A DNA stretch of 64,000 nt, taken from assembly GCA_022376925.1 (NCBI GenBank), contig JAIOJX010000002.1, forward strand, positions 134,922,831-134,986,830. Reading direction: 5' to 3'. The position numbers and the translations under genes were made by a program. Source of the stretch: Tragulus kanchil. Taxonomy: Eukaryota; Chordata; Mammalia; Artiodactyla; Tragulidae. Under the pieces are notes generated by a model that saw nothing but the letters and a program-made list of their open reading frames with translations, was not told the origin of the DNA and did not search any database. This document shows positions 31,731 to 43,379 of this stretch, piece by piece (within the stretch, counting starts at the first letter, position 1; the number at the start of each line of letters is the position of its first letter).

Positions 31731-32810
31731 TAGAAAGAGTTAAGCATCTTATTGGAGAGTCTGTAGCCATGAAGGACTTGGAGGAGGGGTTGGGGCATGT
31801 AGTGAGTGTTCCGTGAACCAGTATATGTCACGTGTTATACTTGTATCACATTAGCTCTACAGAGAAAGAAGCCCAGGAGGTTAACACACTTGCCCAGAGT
31901 CATAAGGTTAATAAATGGGAGAGTCAGAATTTGAATGTCAGTGTTATGTATCTGGCACTTTAACTTAATCATCATACTGTAATGCCAACCATTACACTTG
32001 ATCTTAACCTTTTGGCTAAGATCAAGTGAAATATGGGGGCATCCCTAGTGGCTCAGAGGTATAGAATCTGCCTGCCAATGCAGGAGATTCAAGAGGTGTG
32101 GGTTCAACCCCTAGATTTGTAAGATGCCCAGATGTAGGAAATGGTAACCCACTCCAGAATTCTTGCCTGAAAAATTCCACGGACAGAGGAGCTTGCTGGG
32201 CTACAGTCCATGCAGTTGCCAAAAGTTGGACATGACTGAGCACATCCTTTTATAACATTCACTTTGTGGTAAAGAATCCACCTGCAATATGGGAGACCTG
32301 GGTTCCATCGCTGAGTTGAAAAGATCCCCTAAAGAAGGAAAAGGCTACCCACTCCTGTATTCTTGCCTGGAGAATTCCATGGTTTGTCCATGGATTGCAA
32401 AGTGTCAGACATGACTGAGCAACTTTTATTTACAGAGAAGGAAGCCCAGAGTGGTTAACAAACTTGTCTAGGCTCACAAGGCTAATAGGTGGGAGATCCA
32501 GAATTTGAATATTAATGCTATAAATCTAGCACTTTAACTAACTTAATTGCCAACCAGGAGACAGACTGCATTGATGAGTGGACATGAATGTCCTGAGACA
32601 ACTGCATTTATCTTTGCTAATTGTTAAAGAATCATCTGATCCATACATCAATTCCCTCTCAATATGACTAGTCTGATTATCTTCAATGCTGACATGACAC
32701 ATGTTAAATGACACATGTTGACAGTTTCTTTGACATCTCTCCTATCAGGAAACAGAACTAATATTCCTCCTCTTGAATATAGGCTAGCACCTAATGAATA
32801 CAATGGGATC

Positions 32811-33180
32811 GTGGAAATATTGCCTTATGGTTTCCAAGGCTAGGTTAGAAAGAGTTGTAGAGCTTCTGCCAGGCTCCACACATCCTGGATATCCACTCTT
32901 GCGATGCAGGTGCCATGCTTTGTGGAAGCCTGGCCACTTAGAGACCACATGGCAACCCTCTCTATAGAAGCACCTTCTCAGGTTCCAGCCCACAACCAGC
33001 ATTAACCACCAGACGTGCAGATGGGAGAGACATTGAGATGATGTCAACCTGAGGCACCGTCTAAACATAACCAAAGACAAACCCTGAACAAGAACCACAT
33101 TGCTGATTCAGTCAATTCCCAAAACAGTGAGAGATGATAATAAATGACTACCATTAGGAACAGTTAGTGTGAATTAGTTC
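32811..33180. mobile_element. Possible old LTR (MLT1-like) or unassigned
   Basis: The end 'aaaacagtgagagatgataa' plus 'taaatgactaccatta' resembles the 3' part of old MLT1 LTRs. The minus-strand open frame 32784-33098 has no known domain. Weak call. Confidence 0.3.
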
Positions 33181-33484
33181 CTGTAAAAAATGATTCATTC
33201 TTGGGCTCTGGCAAAAAACTAAATTAAATTAAAAATGAGCTTCTTAAGAAAAAAAAAAAAGAGCCTCTTGACTTGTATGATTTGATTACAAACGGAATAA
33301 ACTCCAATCCTACAAAATCACTTCTAGGCAACTCTCCACCTACCTTTCTTACAATGAGTTAAAATTTAAACAATCAGGATGATGATGACAATGATAATTT
33401 ATACTATTCTTCCTTGAGAGTTTTGTATATGCCACACAGAGAGCAAAGTGAGTTAGACATCTGTCTGTCGATCTATCTATCCTT

Positions 33485-34080
33485 TTTCAAACTCTTTTCC
33501 ATTATAGGTGATTACGAGCTATTGAACGCAGTTCCCCTATGTTCTGCAGTGCGTGTGCTCAGTTGCTTCAGTCGTGTCTGACTCTGTGACCCTGTGGACT
33601 GTAGCCCACCAGGCTCCTTTGTCCATGGAATTCTTCAGGCAAGAATATTAGAGTGGGCTGCTATGCATTCCGCCAGGGATCTTCCTGTGGGTTCAGGGAT
33701 TGAACCCATACATATCTCCTGTAGTGTAGGTAGATTCTTTACTGCTGAGCCACCGGAGAAGCCTATGCTACACAGCAGGTCCTTACTGCTTATCTATGTT
33801 ATATACAGTTGTGCGTCTCTACTGCTAATCCCAAATTCCCAATGTATTTCTCCCCACTTCCCTGCCTTGGCAACCCACAGGTTTGTTTTCAATGACTGGA
33901 GTCTATTTCAATTTTGTAAACTGGTTTATTTGTATCATTATTTTAGATTTCATACATAAGTGATACCATATTTGTCTTTTCCTGATATACTTCAGTTAGC
34001 ATGATAATCTCTAGGTCTTTCCATTTTACTGCAAATGGCAATATTTCATTCTTTTTTATGGCTGAATTATTCACTTCTAA
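33485..34080 (-). mobile_element. L1 3'UTR, antisense, split by Bov-tA (duplicate 34637-35232)
   Basis: 'cctttttcaaactcttttcc' and 'acgagctattgaacgcagtt' lie before the Bov-tA. 'tacacagcaggtccttactg', 'ttagcatgataatctctagg' and 'ttcattcttttttatggctg' lie after it. This is the order of the artiodactyl L1 3'UTR in reverse. Confidence 0.85.
33549..33763 (-). mobile_element. Bov-tA SINE nested in L1 (duplicate 34701-34915)
   Basis: 'gtgtgctcagttgcttcagt', 'caccaggctcctttgtccat', 'ggattgaacccatacatatc', 'ctgctgagccaccggagaag'. L1 sequence flanks both sides. Confidence 0.9.
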
Positions 34081-34344
34081 AATAGAGATAAAAACAATCT
34101 CTGCCTGGAAATAAATATAACCAAGAGTGTGCAGAATGTATATTAAGAAAAAAATTTAATCAAGAAAATTTAAAAATCATATGAATTGAATTAAAGAATT
34201 ATATATATAATAATCATCAATTCTTCCTAAGTAAATATATGAGTTTGATATGTTTCTAATAAACATTTCCACTTCACTTACTTTTATATTTGTATTATTT
34301 GTTTTCCTTCAATGAAGAAGGGGAAATTTGACAAAGTGACTCTA

Positions 34345-34560
34345 AAGTTCATCCAGAAGGATGAATGGGCAAAATAGCCAAGAGCAACCTAAAAGCAAAA
34401 AATAATTAGGGGACACACAGATACAGATTTAAAATGAACCATAAATTTTCAGAGATTATAATAGCATGGTACATAAATATTGAAACATAGATCAATGCGA
34501 TAGAGCAGGTAACTCTGAGACAATCTTTCATACTCCTGACTTTATTAGATAATAAAAATG
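34345..34560 (+). mobile_element. Old L1 ORF2 fragment, sense (fuller copy 35497-35925)
   Basis: 'ctaaagttcatccagaagga', 'aaatagccaagagcaaccta' and 'tagcatggtacataaata' match the L1 ORF2 order. After the second copy it continues with 'cctcactatatatcaatgta' and 'gattgattaaagtgtatg'. Highly diverged, no open frame. Confidence 0.7.
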
Positions 34561-35982
34561 GCCATCCAAGAGTTTTGTATATGCCACACAGAGAGCAAAG
34601 TGAGTTAGACATCTGTCTGTCGATCTATCTATCCTTTTTCAAACTCTTTTCCATTATAGGTGATTACGAGCTATTGAACGCAGTTCCCCTATGTTCTGCA
34701 GTGCGTGTGCTCAGTTGCTTCAGTCGTGTCTGACTCTGTGACCCTGTGGACTGTAGCCCACCAGGCTCCTTTGTCCATGGAATTCTTCAGGCAAGAATAT
34801 TAGAGTGGGCTGCTATGCATTCCGCCAGGGATCTTCCTGTGGGTTCAGGGATTGAACCCATACATATCTCCTGTAGTGTAGGTAGATTCTTTACTGCTGA
34901 GCCACCGGAGAAGCCTATGCTACACAGCAGGTCCTTACTGCTTATCTATGTTATATACAGTTGTGCGTCTCTACTGCTAATCCCAAATTCCCAATGTATT
35001 TCTCCCCACTTCCCTGCCTTGGCAACCCACAGGTTTGTTTTCAATGACTGGAGTCTATTTCAATTTTGTAAACTGGTTTATTTGTATCATTATTTTAGAT
35101 TTCATACATAAGTGATACCATATTTGTCTTTTCCTGATATACTTCAGTTAGCATGATAATCTCTAGGTCTTTCCATTTTACTGCAAATGGCAATATTTCA
35201 TTCTTTTTTATGGCTGAATTATTCACTTCTAAAATAGAGATAAAAACAATCTCTGCCTGGAAATAAATATAACCAAGAGTGTGCAGAATGTATATTAAGA
35301 AAAAAAGTTAATCAAGAAAATTTAAAAATCAGATGAATGGAATTAAAGAATTATATATATAATAATGGTCAATTCTTCCTAAGTAAATATATGAGTTTGA
35401 TATGTTTCTAATAAACATTTCCACTTCACTTACTTTTATATTTGTATTATTTGTTTTCCTTCAATGAAGAAGGGGAAATTTGACAAAGTGACTCTAAAGT
35501 TCATCCAGAAGGATGAATGGGCAAAATAGCCAAGAGCAACCTAAAAGCAAAAAATAATTAGGGGACACACAGATACAGATTTAAAATGAACCATAAATTT
35601 TCAGAGATTATAATAGCATGGTACATAAATATTGAAACATAGATCAATGCGATAGAGCAGGTAACTCTGAGACAATCTTTCATACTCCTGACTTTATTAG
35701 ATAATAAAAATGGCCATCCAAAATTATAGAAATAAGAGATACTCAGGGACACTGTAACAACTGATTAATGTCGGGGAGTAAACAAAGCCAAATTAAATCT
35801 TTACCTCACTATATATCAATGTAGATTCCAGATTGATTAAAGTGTATGAAGTAATTTAAAAGCTAATTAAATTAATAAACCATCTAGGCAAAATTCTGAG
35901 TAAGAAGGCAACTTTATCACTTGATCATAGGCACCTTATATGTGCCTGCTTCTCCTTTCTCCTAGATTCTCCTGTTTAAATA

Positions 35983-36004
35983 CACACAACACACACACAC
36001 ACAC
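35983..36004. repeat. (AC)n microsatellite
   Basis: Alternating CA run in front of an antisense Bov-tA. Such runs commonly arise from SINE tails. Confidence 0.85.
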
Positions 36005-36016
36005 ATTAATATATGT

Positions 36017-36230
36017 GTGCAGTGCACGCATGCTCAGTGCCTGATTCTTTGCAACCTCATAAACTATAGCCAAAAAGACTTATCTGTCTATGGAATTCCC
36101 TGGGCTAGAATACTGGAATGGGCTGCCATTTCCTCCTCCAGGGAATCCTCCTGCCCCAGGGATCGAACCTCCATCTCTTACATCTCTTGCATTAGCAGGA
36201 GGATTCTTTACCACTGCACCACCTGGAAAG
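36017..36230 (-). mobile_element. Bov-tA SINE
   Basis: 'gtgcacgcatgctcagtgcc', 'ctagaatactggaatgggct', 'ccagggatcgaacctccatc', 'accactgcaccacctggaaa'. Confidence 0.88.
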
Positions 36231-36235
36231 CAAAT

Positions 36236-36311
36236 ATATATACATATGTGTGTGTATATATATATATATATATACTTACACATATATAATATGTATACTA
36301 TATATTTATAT
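36236..36311. repeat. (TA)n / (TG)n microsatellite
   Basis: Mixed TA and TGTA runs. AT-rich and self-complementary. Confidence 0.85.
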
Positions 36312-36459
36312 ATGTTAAAATTTTATTTCATTGAAGTATAGTTAATTTACAACATTGTGTTAATTTCTGCTCTACAGCAAAATGATTCAGTTATACACAC
36401 AAGCACATATATATATATATACATTCTTTTTCATATTATTTTCCACCATGCTTTATCAC

Positions 36460-37100
36460 TTTATGGCAAATAGATGGGCAAACAATGGAAACAGTGAAAG
36501 ACTTTATTTTCTTGGGCTCCAAAATCACTGTGATTGGTGATTGCAGCCATGAATTTAAAAGATGCTTGCTCCTTGGAAGGAAAGCTATGACAAACCTAGA
36601 CAGGGTACTCAAAAGCAAAGATACCCCTTGGCCGGCAAAAGTCTGTATAGTCAAAGCTGTGGTTTTCCCAGTAATCATGTACGGTTGTGAGAGTTGGACC
36701 ATAAAGAAGACTGAGCACCGAAGAATTGATGCCTTTGAACTGTGTTGTTGGAGAAGACTCTTGAGAGTCCCTTGGATTGCAAGGAGATCGAGCCAGTCAT
36801 TCCTAAAGGAAATCAGTCATGAATATCCATTGGAAGGATTGATGCTGAAGCTGAAGCTCCAATATTTTGGTCACCTGATGCGAAGACACAACTCACTGGA
36901 AAAGAGCCTGATGCTGGGAAAAAATAGAAGGCAGAAGGAGGAGGGGACAGCAGAGGACAAAGTGGTTGGATGGCATCACTGACTCCATGGACGTGAGTCT
37001 GAGCGAACTCTGGGAGCTAGTGAAGAACAGAGAAGCCTTGCATGGTGCAGTCCATGAGGTTGCAAAGTGTCAGGCACAGCTGAACGACTGAACTGAACGG
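36460..37100 (+). mobile_element. BovB LINE, 5' truncated, inserted in L1
   Basis: 641 bp with a perfect 12-base target-site duplication 'atgctttatcac' at 36448-36459 and 37101-37112. It ends 'gctgaacgactgaactgaac'. Confidence 0.94.
36485..36982 (+). pseudogene. BovB reverse-transcriptase polyprotein, C-terminal remnant
   Basis: BovB encodes one polyprotein with an APE-type endonuclease and a reverse transcriptase, used for its own retrotransposition and thought to have entered ruminants horizontally from squamates (established knowledge). This 165-residue open frame covers only the region after the RT core: 'DFIFLGSKITVIGDCSHEFK', 'VIMYGCESWTIKKTEHRR', '[18 protein letters not shown]', 'LKLKLQYFGHLMRR'. 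The last residues are out of frame from about 'LGKNRRQKEEGT', because an extra A in an A-run near 36920 shifts the frame. The catalytic domains are absent. Confidence 0.92.
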
Positions 37101-37320
37101 ATGCTTTATCACAGAATATGGAATACAGTTTCCTGTGCTATACAGCAGGACCTTGTTGTTTATCCATCCTATATGTAACCGTTTTCATCTGCTAGTCTTA
37201 AATCCCAACCCATCCCTTCCCCAACACCGCTCCACCGTGGCAACCACAAGTCTGTTTTCTACATGTGTGAGTCTGTTCCCATCTCATAGGCTCATTCGTG
37301 TCATATTTTTTATCTTGTAA

Positions 37321-37673
37321 GAGGAAGGGTAAAGTCTTATCTGTGCTGACAATTATGAAGGGTTGCCATCCATATATTTGAAACTTTAAAATATTTATAC
37401 CCAATGTCATATAGGTGAGACAAAATTTAAAAGGGAATCTTGGATAGTATTGGAGATAACTAGAAATAGTTAATCTAATCAAGGAAAGGAAAAAGACAGG
37501 TATCATTAAGCGTAACATAAATCAGAATTACAGTGAAAGAAAATAAATTTAAAATGCAGAAGATATGATGCATAACTTTATACTCATAACTTAGAATATT
37601 TGGATGCAATAGATTATATTATACAAAAACATATATGGGCCTAAAGATGGATTCCAAAGGGAGAATGAAAAGA
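37321..37673. other. Unassigned AT-rich sequence
   Basis: No gene or repeat recognised. Confidence 0.5.
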
Positions 37674-37683
37674 TCTGAGTAAA

Positions 37684-37815
37684 GGGAATTCCCTGGTGGT
37701 CCAGTGGTGAGGGAGCAGAACTTCTACTGCAAGGAGCATGAGTTGCAGTTCTCCATCCCTGGAGAAGGAACTCTGCAAAGCTTGGCCTCCCCACCCCCCA
37801 CCCCCGACCCCCAAA
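37684..37815 (+). mobile_element. tRNA-derived SINE (CHR-like), with duplicate at 38787-38909
   Basis: 'ggaattccctggtggtccag' head and a degenerate body 'gaaggaactctgcaaagctt' ending in a C-rich stretch. Confidence 0.7.
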
Positions 37816-38484
37816 ATCATCTGAATAAGTGTCAAAACCATGGGGAAAATTGGAAAACTAGTCAAAGAATGACCAGGGACCCAGTCAACTTTATGGATGA
37901 AATCATACCTTTAGAGAAACTGGAAGGGGCTGGCAGAATCTATACTTCCTGTCTCTGTTCTGTTTAAACCAGTGGTCCAACTGGAGCCAGTCAGGTGACC
38001 GAGGGGTGGCACAGGTGGAGGATCATAGGATCATAGGGAGGACTAGAAATAGTGGTAAAATGAAGGAAGCGTGCTTCCCTAAAGGAGCAGGTGCCACTCC
38101 TCCAACCAATGGCTGGCTGGAATGTGGGCCCACAGCTTAATTCAGTGCAACACAAATTGTAAAAGCCAGATGGTGAAGAAAAACATCAGCAGATAGAACA
38201 GAACCTATGATCTACCAATTTGCAAGTGCTGGAAATGTTATAATGACACAGGATTTAGGAAGAGACGACTTCTATACAATTGTCTGGAATCATTTTGAAA
38301 ACTGTTTCTCAGAAGAGATGGTTGCCCCAGTCAGTGCTTCAGGATGGGACACTTCGCCAAGCAACTTTGGGTCGGCACTGAGGCAAGTCAAATGAATAAG
38401 ATAAAATAATGATTTCATCTTTTGACTCAACCTGAGTGTCTCTCAGGCTGTGGCAAAGGAAGGCTGGAGAATTCTGAAAAAAAT
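37816..38484. other. Unassigned sequence (duplicate 38910-39585)
   Basis: No gene or repeat recognised. Open frames at 38207-38395 and 38422-38643 show no domain. Confidence 0.5.
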
Positions 38485-38640
38485 AATTTATTCATTCATT
38501 TAATCAACAACTATGTATTAAGCACCTACTGTGTATCTCATGCTATGAATATTACAAGTATGAGAATAGAGTTGTTAAAAAAAATAGAACAATTCTCTGC
38601 CCTGAGTGAACTCTCTGTGCTAGAGCTTGTAAATAATAAA
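38485..38640 (-). mobile_element. L2 LINE 3' end (duplicates 39586-39742 and 40778-40887)
   Basis: 'tttattcattcatttaatca', 'tattaagcacctactgtgta' and 'ctctgccctgagtgaactct' are the antisense L2 3' end. The third copy has a 32-base internal loss. Confidence 0.7.
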
Positions 38641-39742
38641 TAGTGAGCCTGGTGGTGGGAATGTAAGTTGATACAGCCACTATGGAAGACAGTGTGGAGA
38701 TTCCATAAAAAACTAGGAATAGAACCACCATATGACCTAGCAATCCCACTGCTAAGGGCCCCCGCCAACTAGAACATGGATCTGAGTAAAGGGAATTCCT
38801 GGTGGTCCAGTGGTGAGGAGCAGAACTTCTACTGCAAGGAGCATGAGTTGCAGTTCTCCATCCCTGGAGAAGGAACTCTGCAAAGCTTGGCCTCCCACCC
38901 CCACCCCGACCCCAAAATCATCTGAATAAGTGTCAAAACCATGGGGAAAATTGGAAAACTAGTCAAAGAATGACCAGGGACCCAGTCAACTTTATGGATG
39001 AAATCATACCTTTAGAGAAACTGGAAGGGGCTGGCAGAATCTATACTTCCTGTCTCTGTTCTGTTTAAACCAGTGGTCCAACTGGAGCCAGTCAGGTGAC
39101 CGAGGGGTGGCACAGGTGGAGGATCATAGGATCATAGGGAGGACTAGAAATAGTGGTAAAATGAAGGAAGCGTGCTTCCCTAAAGGAGCAGGTGCCACTC
39201 CTCCAACCAATGGCTGGCTGGAATGTGGGCCCACAGCTTAATTCAGTGCAACACAAATTGTAAAAGCCAGATGGTGAAGAAAAACATCAGCAGATAGAAC
39301 AGAACCTATGATCTACCAATTTGCAAGTGCTGGAAATGTTATAATGACACAGGATTTAGGAAGAGACGACTTCTATACAATTGTCTGGAATCATTTTGAA
39401 AACTGTTTCTCAGAAGAGATGGTTGCCCCAGTCAGTGCTTCAGGATGGGACACTTCGCCAAGCAACTTTGGGTCGGCACTGAGGCAAGTCAAATGAATAA
39501 GATAAAATAATGATTTCATCTTTTGACTCAACCTGAGTGTCTCTCAGGCTGTGGCAAAGGAAGGCTGGAGAATTCTGAAAAAAATAATTTATTCATTCAT
39601 TTAATCAACAACTATGTATTAAGCACCTACTGTGTATCTCATGCTATGAATATTACAAGTATGAGAATAGAGTTGTTAAAAAAAATAGAACAATTCTCTG
39701 CCCTGAGTGAACTCTCTGTGCTAGAGCTTGTAAATAATAAAT

Positions 39743-40480
39743 AGTGAGCCTGGTGGTGGGAATGTAAGTTGATACAGCCACTATGGAAGACAGTGTGGAG
39801 ATTCCATAAAAAACTAGGAATAGAACCACCATATGACCTAGCAATCCCACTAGGCATATACCCTGAGGAAATAAAAATTGAAAAAGACACATTTACCCCA
39901 TTGTTCACTGCAACACTATTTACAATAACTAGAACATGGGTGCAGCCTAGCTGTCAATCAACAGATAAATGGATAAAGCTGTGGTACATATATACAATGA
40001 AATATTACTCAGCCGTAAAAAAGAAGTGCACTTGAGTCCTAATGAGGTGAATGAATCTAGAACCTATTATACAGAATGAAGTAAGTCAGAAAGAGAAAGA
40101 TAAATATTGTACACTAACACATACATATGAAATCTAGTAAGATGGTGCTGATAAAAGTATATGCAGAGCAACAATGGAGAAACAGACATAGAGAACACTT
40201 ATGGACATTGGAGAGGAAGGAATGGGCAAGAGGTCTGGAAACTTACATTACCATGAGCAAAATAGACAGTCAATAAGAATCTGCTGTAAGACTAGGGGAA
40301 CTTACACAGGTGCTGTGTAACAGCCTGGAGGGGTCAAATGAGGAGGGAGATGGGAGGGAAGTTCAAATGAGAGGGGACATGTATGTACCTAAGGCTGATT
40401 TGGGTTTATGTATGACAGTGAACAACAAAGCTCTGTAAAAATAAAAAAAATAAAATAAAATAAAATAAAAATTAAACAGT
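39743..40480 (+). mobile_element. L1 3' end, sense (cut copy 38641-38753; duplicate 40888-41625)
   Basis: ORF2 C-terminus plus 3'UTR and an (AAAAT)n tail at 40440-40474. The cut copy at 38641-38753 ends at a duplication junction. Confidence 0.9.
39769..40035 (+). pseudogene. L1 ORF2p C-terminal remnant (duplicate 40912-41178)
   Basis: An 88-residue open frame: 'QPLWKTVWRFHKKLGIEPPY', 'LGIYPEEIKIEKDTFTPLF', 'LWYIYTMKYYSAVKKK'. It is the extreme C-terminus of L1 ORF2p. The Cys-rich segment, RT and endonuclease are missing because of 5' truncation. The duplicate is not independent. Confidence 0.9.
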
Positions 40481-40740
40481 GGGAAAAACTCAGGGTCTTC
40501 TGGTCAATTTCAATGTGGAGAACCTTAGTTTTATAATAAGGACTCAGTTCTAGCTCAATTCAGAAATAATATGAAACCTGGGACTTGTTTCAAAATAAGA
40601 CAGTGGGGAGGGGCAGTTAATGGAACATAGAGATGAAAGAGGACTGGGCATGGTCGATGGCTCTTACAGCTGGTGATGGGCACAAGTGCATTCATGCACC
40701 TGCTACACGTCCCTCCCCACTTTTATCTATGTTTGAAAGT
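40481..40740. other. Unassigned sequence (duplicate 41626-41880), continuing to 42176
   Basis: No gene or repeat recognised in 41626-42176. 'ccttctctgtctcctctcct' near 42030 is only pyrimidine-rich. Confidence 0.5.
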
Positions 40741-42176
40741 AGCAATTGAAGGCAAACACGGAAAATAAAAAAACAACCTATGTATTAAGCACCTACTGTG
40801 TATCTCATGCTATGAATAAAGTAGAAATAGGGGCAATTCTCTGCCCTGAGTGAACTCTCTGTGCTAGAGCTTGTAAATAATAAATAGTGAGCCTGGTGGT
40901 GGGAATGTAAGTTGATACAGCCACTATGGAAGACAGTGTGGAGATTCCATAAAAAACTAGGAATAGAACCACCATATGACCTAGCAATCCCACTAGGCAT
41001 ATACCCTGAGGAAATAAAAATTGAAAAAGACACATTTACCCCATTGTTCACTGCAACACTATTTACAATAACTAGAACATGGGTGCAGCCTAGCTGTCAA
41101 TCAACAGATAAATGGATAAAGCTGTGGTACATATATACAATGAAATATTACTCAGCCGTAAAAAAGAAGTGCACTTGAGTCCTAATGAGGTGAATGAATC
41201 TAGAACCTATTATACAGAATGAAGTAAGTCAGAAAGAGAAAGATAAATATTGTACACTAACACATACATATGAAATCTAGTAAGATGGTGCTGATAAAAG
41301 TATATGCAGAGCAACAATGGAGAAACAGACATAGAGAACACTTATGGACATTGGAGAGGAAGGAATGGGCAAGAGGTCTGGAAACTTACATTACCATGAG
41401 CAAAATAGACAGTCAATAAGAATCTGCTGTAAGACTAGGGGAACTTACACAGGTGCTGTGTAACAGCCTGGAGGGGTCAAATGAGGAGGGAGATGGGAGG
41501 GAAGTTCAAATGAGAGGGGACATGTATGTACCTAAGGCTGATTTGGGTTTATGTATGACAGTGAACAACAAAGCTCTGTAAAAATAAAAAAAATAAAATA
41601 AAATAAAATAAAAATTAAACAGTGGGAAAAACTCAGGGTCTTCTGGTCAATTTCAATGTGGAGAACCTTAGTTTTATAATAAGGACTCAGTTCTAGCTCA
41701 ATTCAGAAATAATATGAAACCTGGGACTTGTTTCAAAATAAGACAGTGGGGAGGGGCAGTTAATGGAACATAGAGATGAAAGAGGACTGGGCATGGTCGA
41801 TGGCTCTTACAGCTGGTGATGGGCACAAGTGCATTCATGCACCTGCTACACGTCCCTCCCCACTTTTATCTATGTTTGAAATTCTTTTGTAGGGAAAGGG
41901 TTTTTAAAGTCTAAGTCCATTGAAGGCAAACACGGACCTCGCATTCCTCTCAAAGTCTTTCGTTGTCTGTAGTTCTAGCCTGACCACGAATGGAGGGGCT
42001 CCATGTGGGAGGGAGAGGCAGCTGAAACGTCCTTCTCTGTCTCCTCTCCTTTCCTGTTGCTGGCTTCTCTGGGGCTGAGGAGGGGAGAGTAAAGGATAGA
42101 AGAGTAAGAGATGAACATCCTCTTACTTAGATGGTGTCAAAAGTAGACCTTTTTTGCTGGCCAATGCCCTCTGCAT

Positions 42177-42384
42177 TGTTGTTCAGTTGCTCAGCTGTGT
42201 CCAACTCTTTATGACCCTATGGGTTGTAGCCCAGCAGGCTCCTTTGTCCAAGGGATTCTCCAGGCAAGAATACTGGCATGGATTTCCATTTCCTCCTCCA
42301 GGGGATCTTCCTGACCCAGGAATCAAACCTGCGTCTCCTGCCTTGGCAGGGAGATTCACTACTGCTCAGCCACCAGGGAAGCCA
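42177..42384 (-). mobile_element. Bov-tA SINE
   Basis: 'tgttgttcagttgctcagct', 'gcaggctcctttgtccaagg', 'aggcaagaatactggcatgg', 'ctcagccaccagggaagcca'. Confidence 0.92.
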
Positions 42385-43365
42385 TTGCTGTCACCCAAAT
42401 GCCGTCTTCTCATGAGTAGGGTCCTGTGCAACATTTGAGTCGAGTTCATTTCCTCAGTATCCACATGGTACTCAGTGTGTCTTTGCAACACCAAACCCAG
42501 AGAGTCAAGGCTGCCTTCCTGATGATCTCTCTGCTCACCCTGTAATCGAGGGCTGCTCGAGCCAGCCTCTTGCCTTCATGGCTCTCCAAGTGGGAACCAG
42601 GCACCAGCCTCTGTGTTCATGTGTTCATGCGTGTTCCAAACACCTGAGGATACTTAGTTTTCCTCAAGTTCTCCTCCCAATGCATTTTGCTCCAGGTGCC
42701 AGACTAGAGCCTCCACATCAGCAGTAGTGGCCAGTCTCCCTACCTGCAGGTCCTTCATCCCATCCATGAGTGGATTAGACCCATTCTCACTGGCTTGATG
42801 GGGAAAAGCCACCTCCTCCTCCATCAAGGGGATGGGATGAAAGGAGCCAAAGCACCTTCCGCCACCCCGACCTCGTGCCAGGCTCCTGGCTCATTGTTTT
42901 ACCACCTCATTGAACTCCAGTCTTCAGTCCATATAATCTGGATGGAAGTCATTGGAGAGAAGACTGCAAGACCTGTCTGGCCAACTCTTCATAAGCCCTG
43001 AGGAGTCGTTTGGCAGCTTTTTGGCTCTGGATGTGGGAATATTTCATACTTATTGTTTTCAGCTTTGGGGCTTTAGCCAACATTCCAAGCCAACAGGAAA
43101 AGCCCTAAACCACATCCTGTTCTACTGATTTTAGGAAGGTTTCCAAAGTGGTTTTAAGCCTCTTAGTTGTCTTTTGATGTGTTTATCTCATCTCTCAATA
43201 AAGACACCTTTTGAATTTCTAACTGCCTCTTGGGCCATTTTGTTTTCCTGGTGGATATCTCCTGCAGAAAGTGATTAACCACGTAACAGTCAGCTGTTTG
43301 TTATTCTGAAGGTGGCAGATTAAAACAAATCTCATTAAGAGAGTTGGCTTCTTTGGCATCATTGT
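42385..43365. other. Unassigned sequence with AATAAA (duplicate 43568-44550)
   Basis: No repeat recognised. AATAAA at 43198-43203 after GC-richer sequence could mark an old transcript end or processed pseudogene 3'UTR, but no coding part is recognised. The open frame 42795-43001 has no known domain. Confidence 0.35.
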
Positions 43366-43379
43366 TTTATTTATAGCTA

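Larger units (their letters stand above)
30652..32810. repeat. Direct tandem duplication, period 1092-1095
   Basis: Copy 1 is about 30652-31730 and copy 2 about 31747-32810. Copy 2 lost bases in 'gttccgcgtgaacc' (now 'gttccgtgaacc') and 'cccagggagg' (now 'cccaggagg'). The end of copy 1 lacks the block corresponding to 32809-32838. Confidence 0.95.
33417..35720. repeat. Direct tandem duplication, period 1152
   Basis: Copy 1 (33417-34568) abuts copy 2 (34569-35720). Copies match except for a cluster of about six substitutions at 34147-34216 versus 35299-35368, for example 'aatcatcaa' versus 'aatggtcaa'. Confidence 0.96.
36312..37320 (-). mobile_element. L1 3'UTR, antisense, split by BovB
   Basis: 36312-36459 ('attgaagtatagttaattta', 'caacattgtgttaatttctg') continues at 37101-37320 ('cagtttcctgtgctatacag', 'caggaccttgttgtttatcc'). 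BovB sits between the halves. Confidence 0.85.
37674..39853. repeat. Direct tandem duplication, period 1101
   Basis: Copy 1 is about 37674-38753 and copy 2 about 38775-39853. Homopolymer runs differ consistently: 'aattccctgg' versus 'aattcctgg', 'tgagggag' versus 'tgaggag', and the C-rich run at 37791-37812 is shorter in copy 2. Confidence 0.95.
39610..41880. repeat. Direct tandem duplication, period 1143
   Basis: Copy 1 is about 39610-40735 and copy 2 about 40775-41880. Near the start of copy 2 about 32 bases are lost, and the linker 40738-40774 repeats 'ttgaaggcaaacacgga', which truly belongs downstream (41919-41935). Confidence 0.94.

Noticed and set aside
32784..33098. 104-residue minus-strand frame as a gene
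   Set aside because: Partly within an old LTR-like sequence; no domain.
42795..43001. 68-residue open frame, present twice, as a conserved small gene
   Set aside because: The second copy (43979-44185) is part of the 1184-bp duplication, so repetition is not conservation. No domain or splice context.
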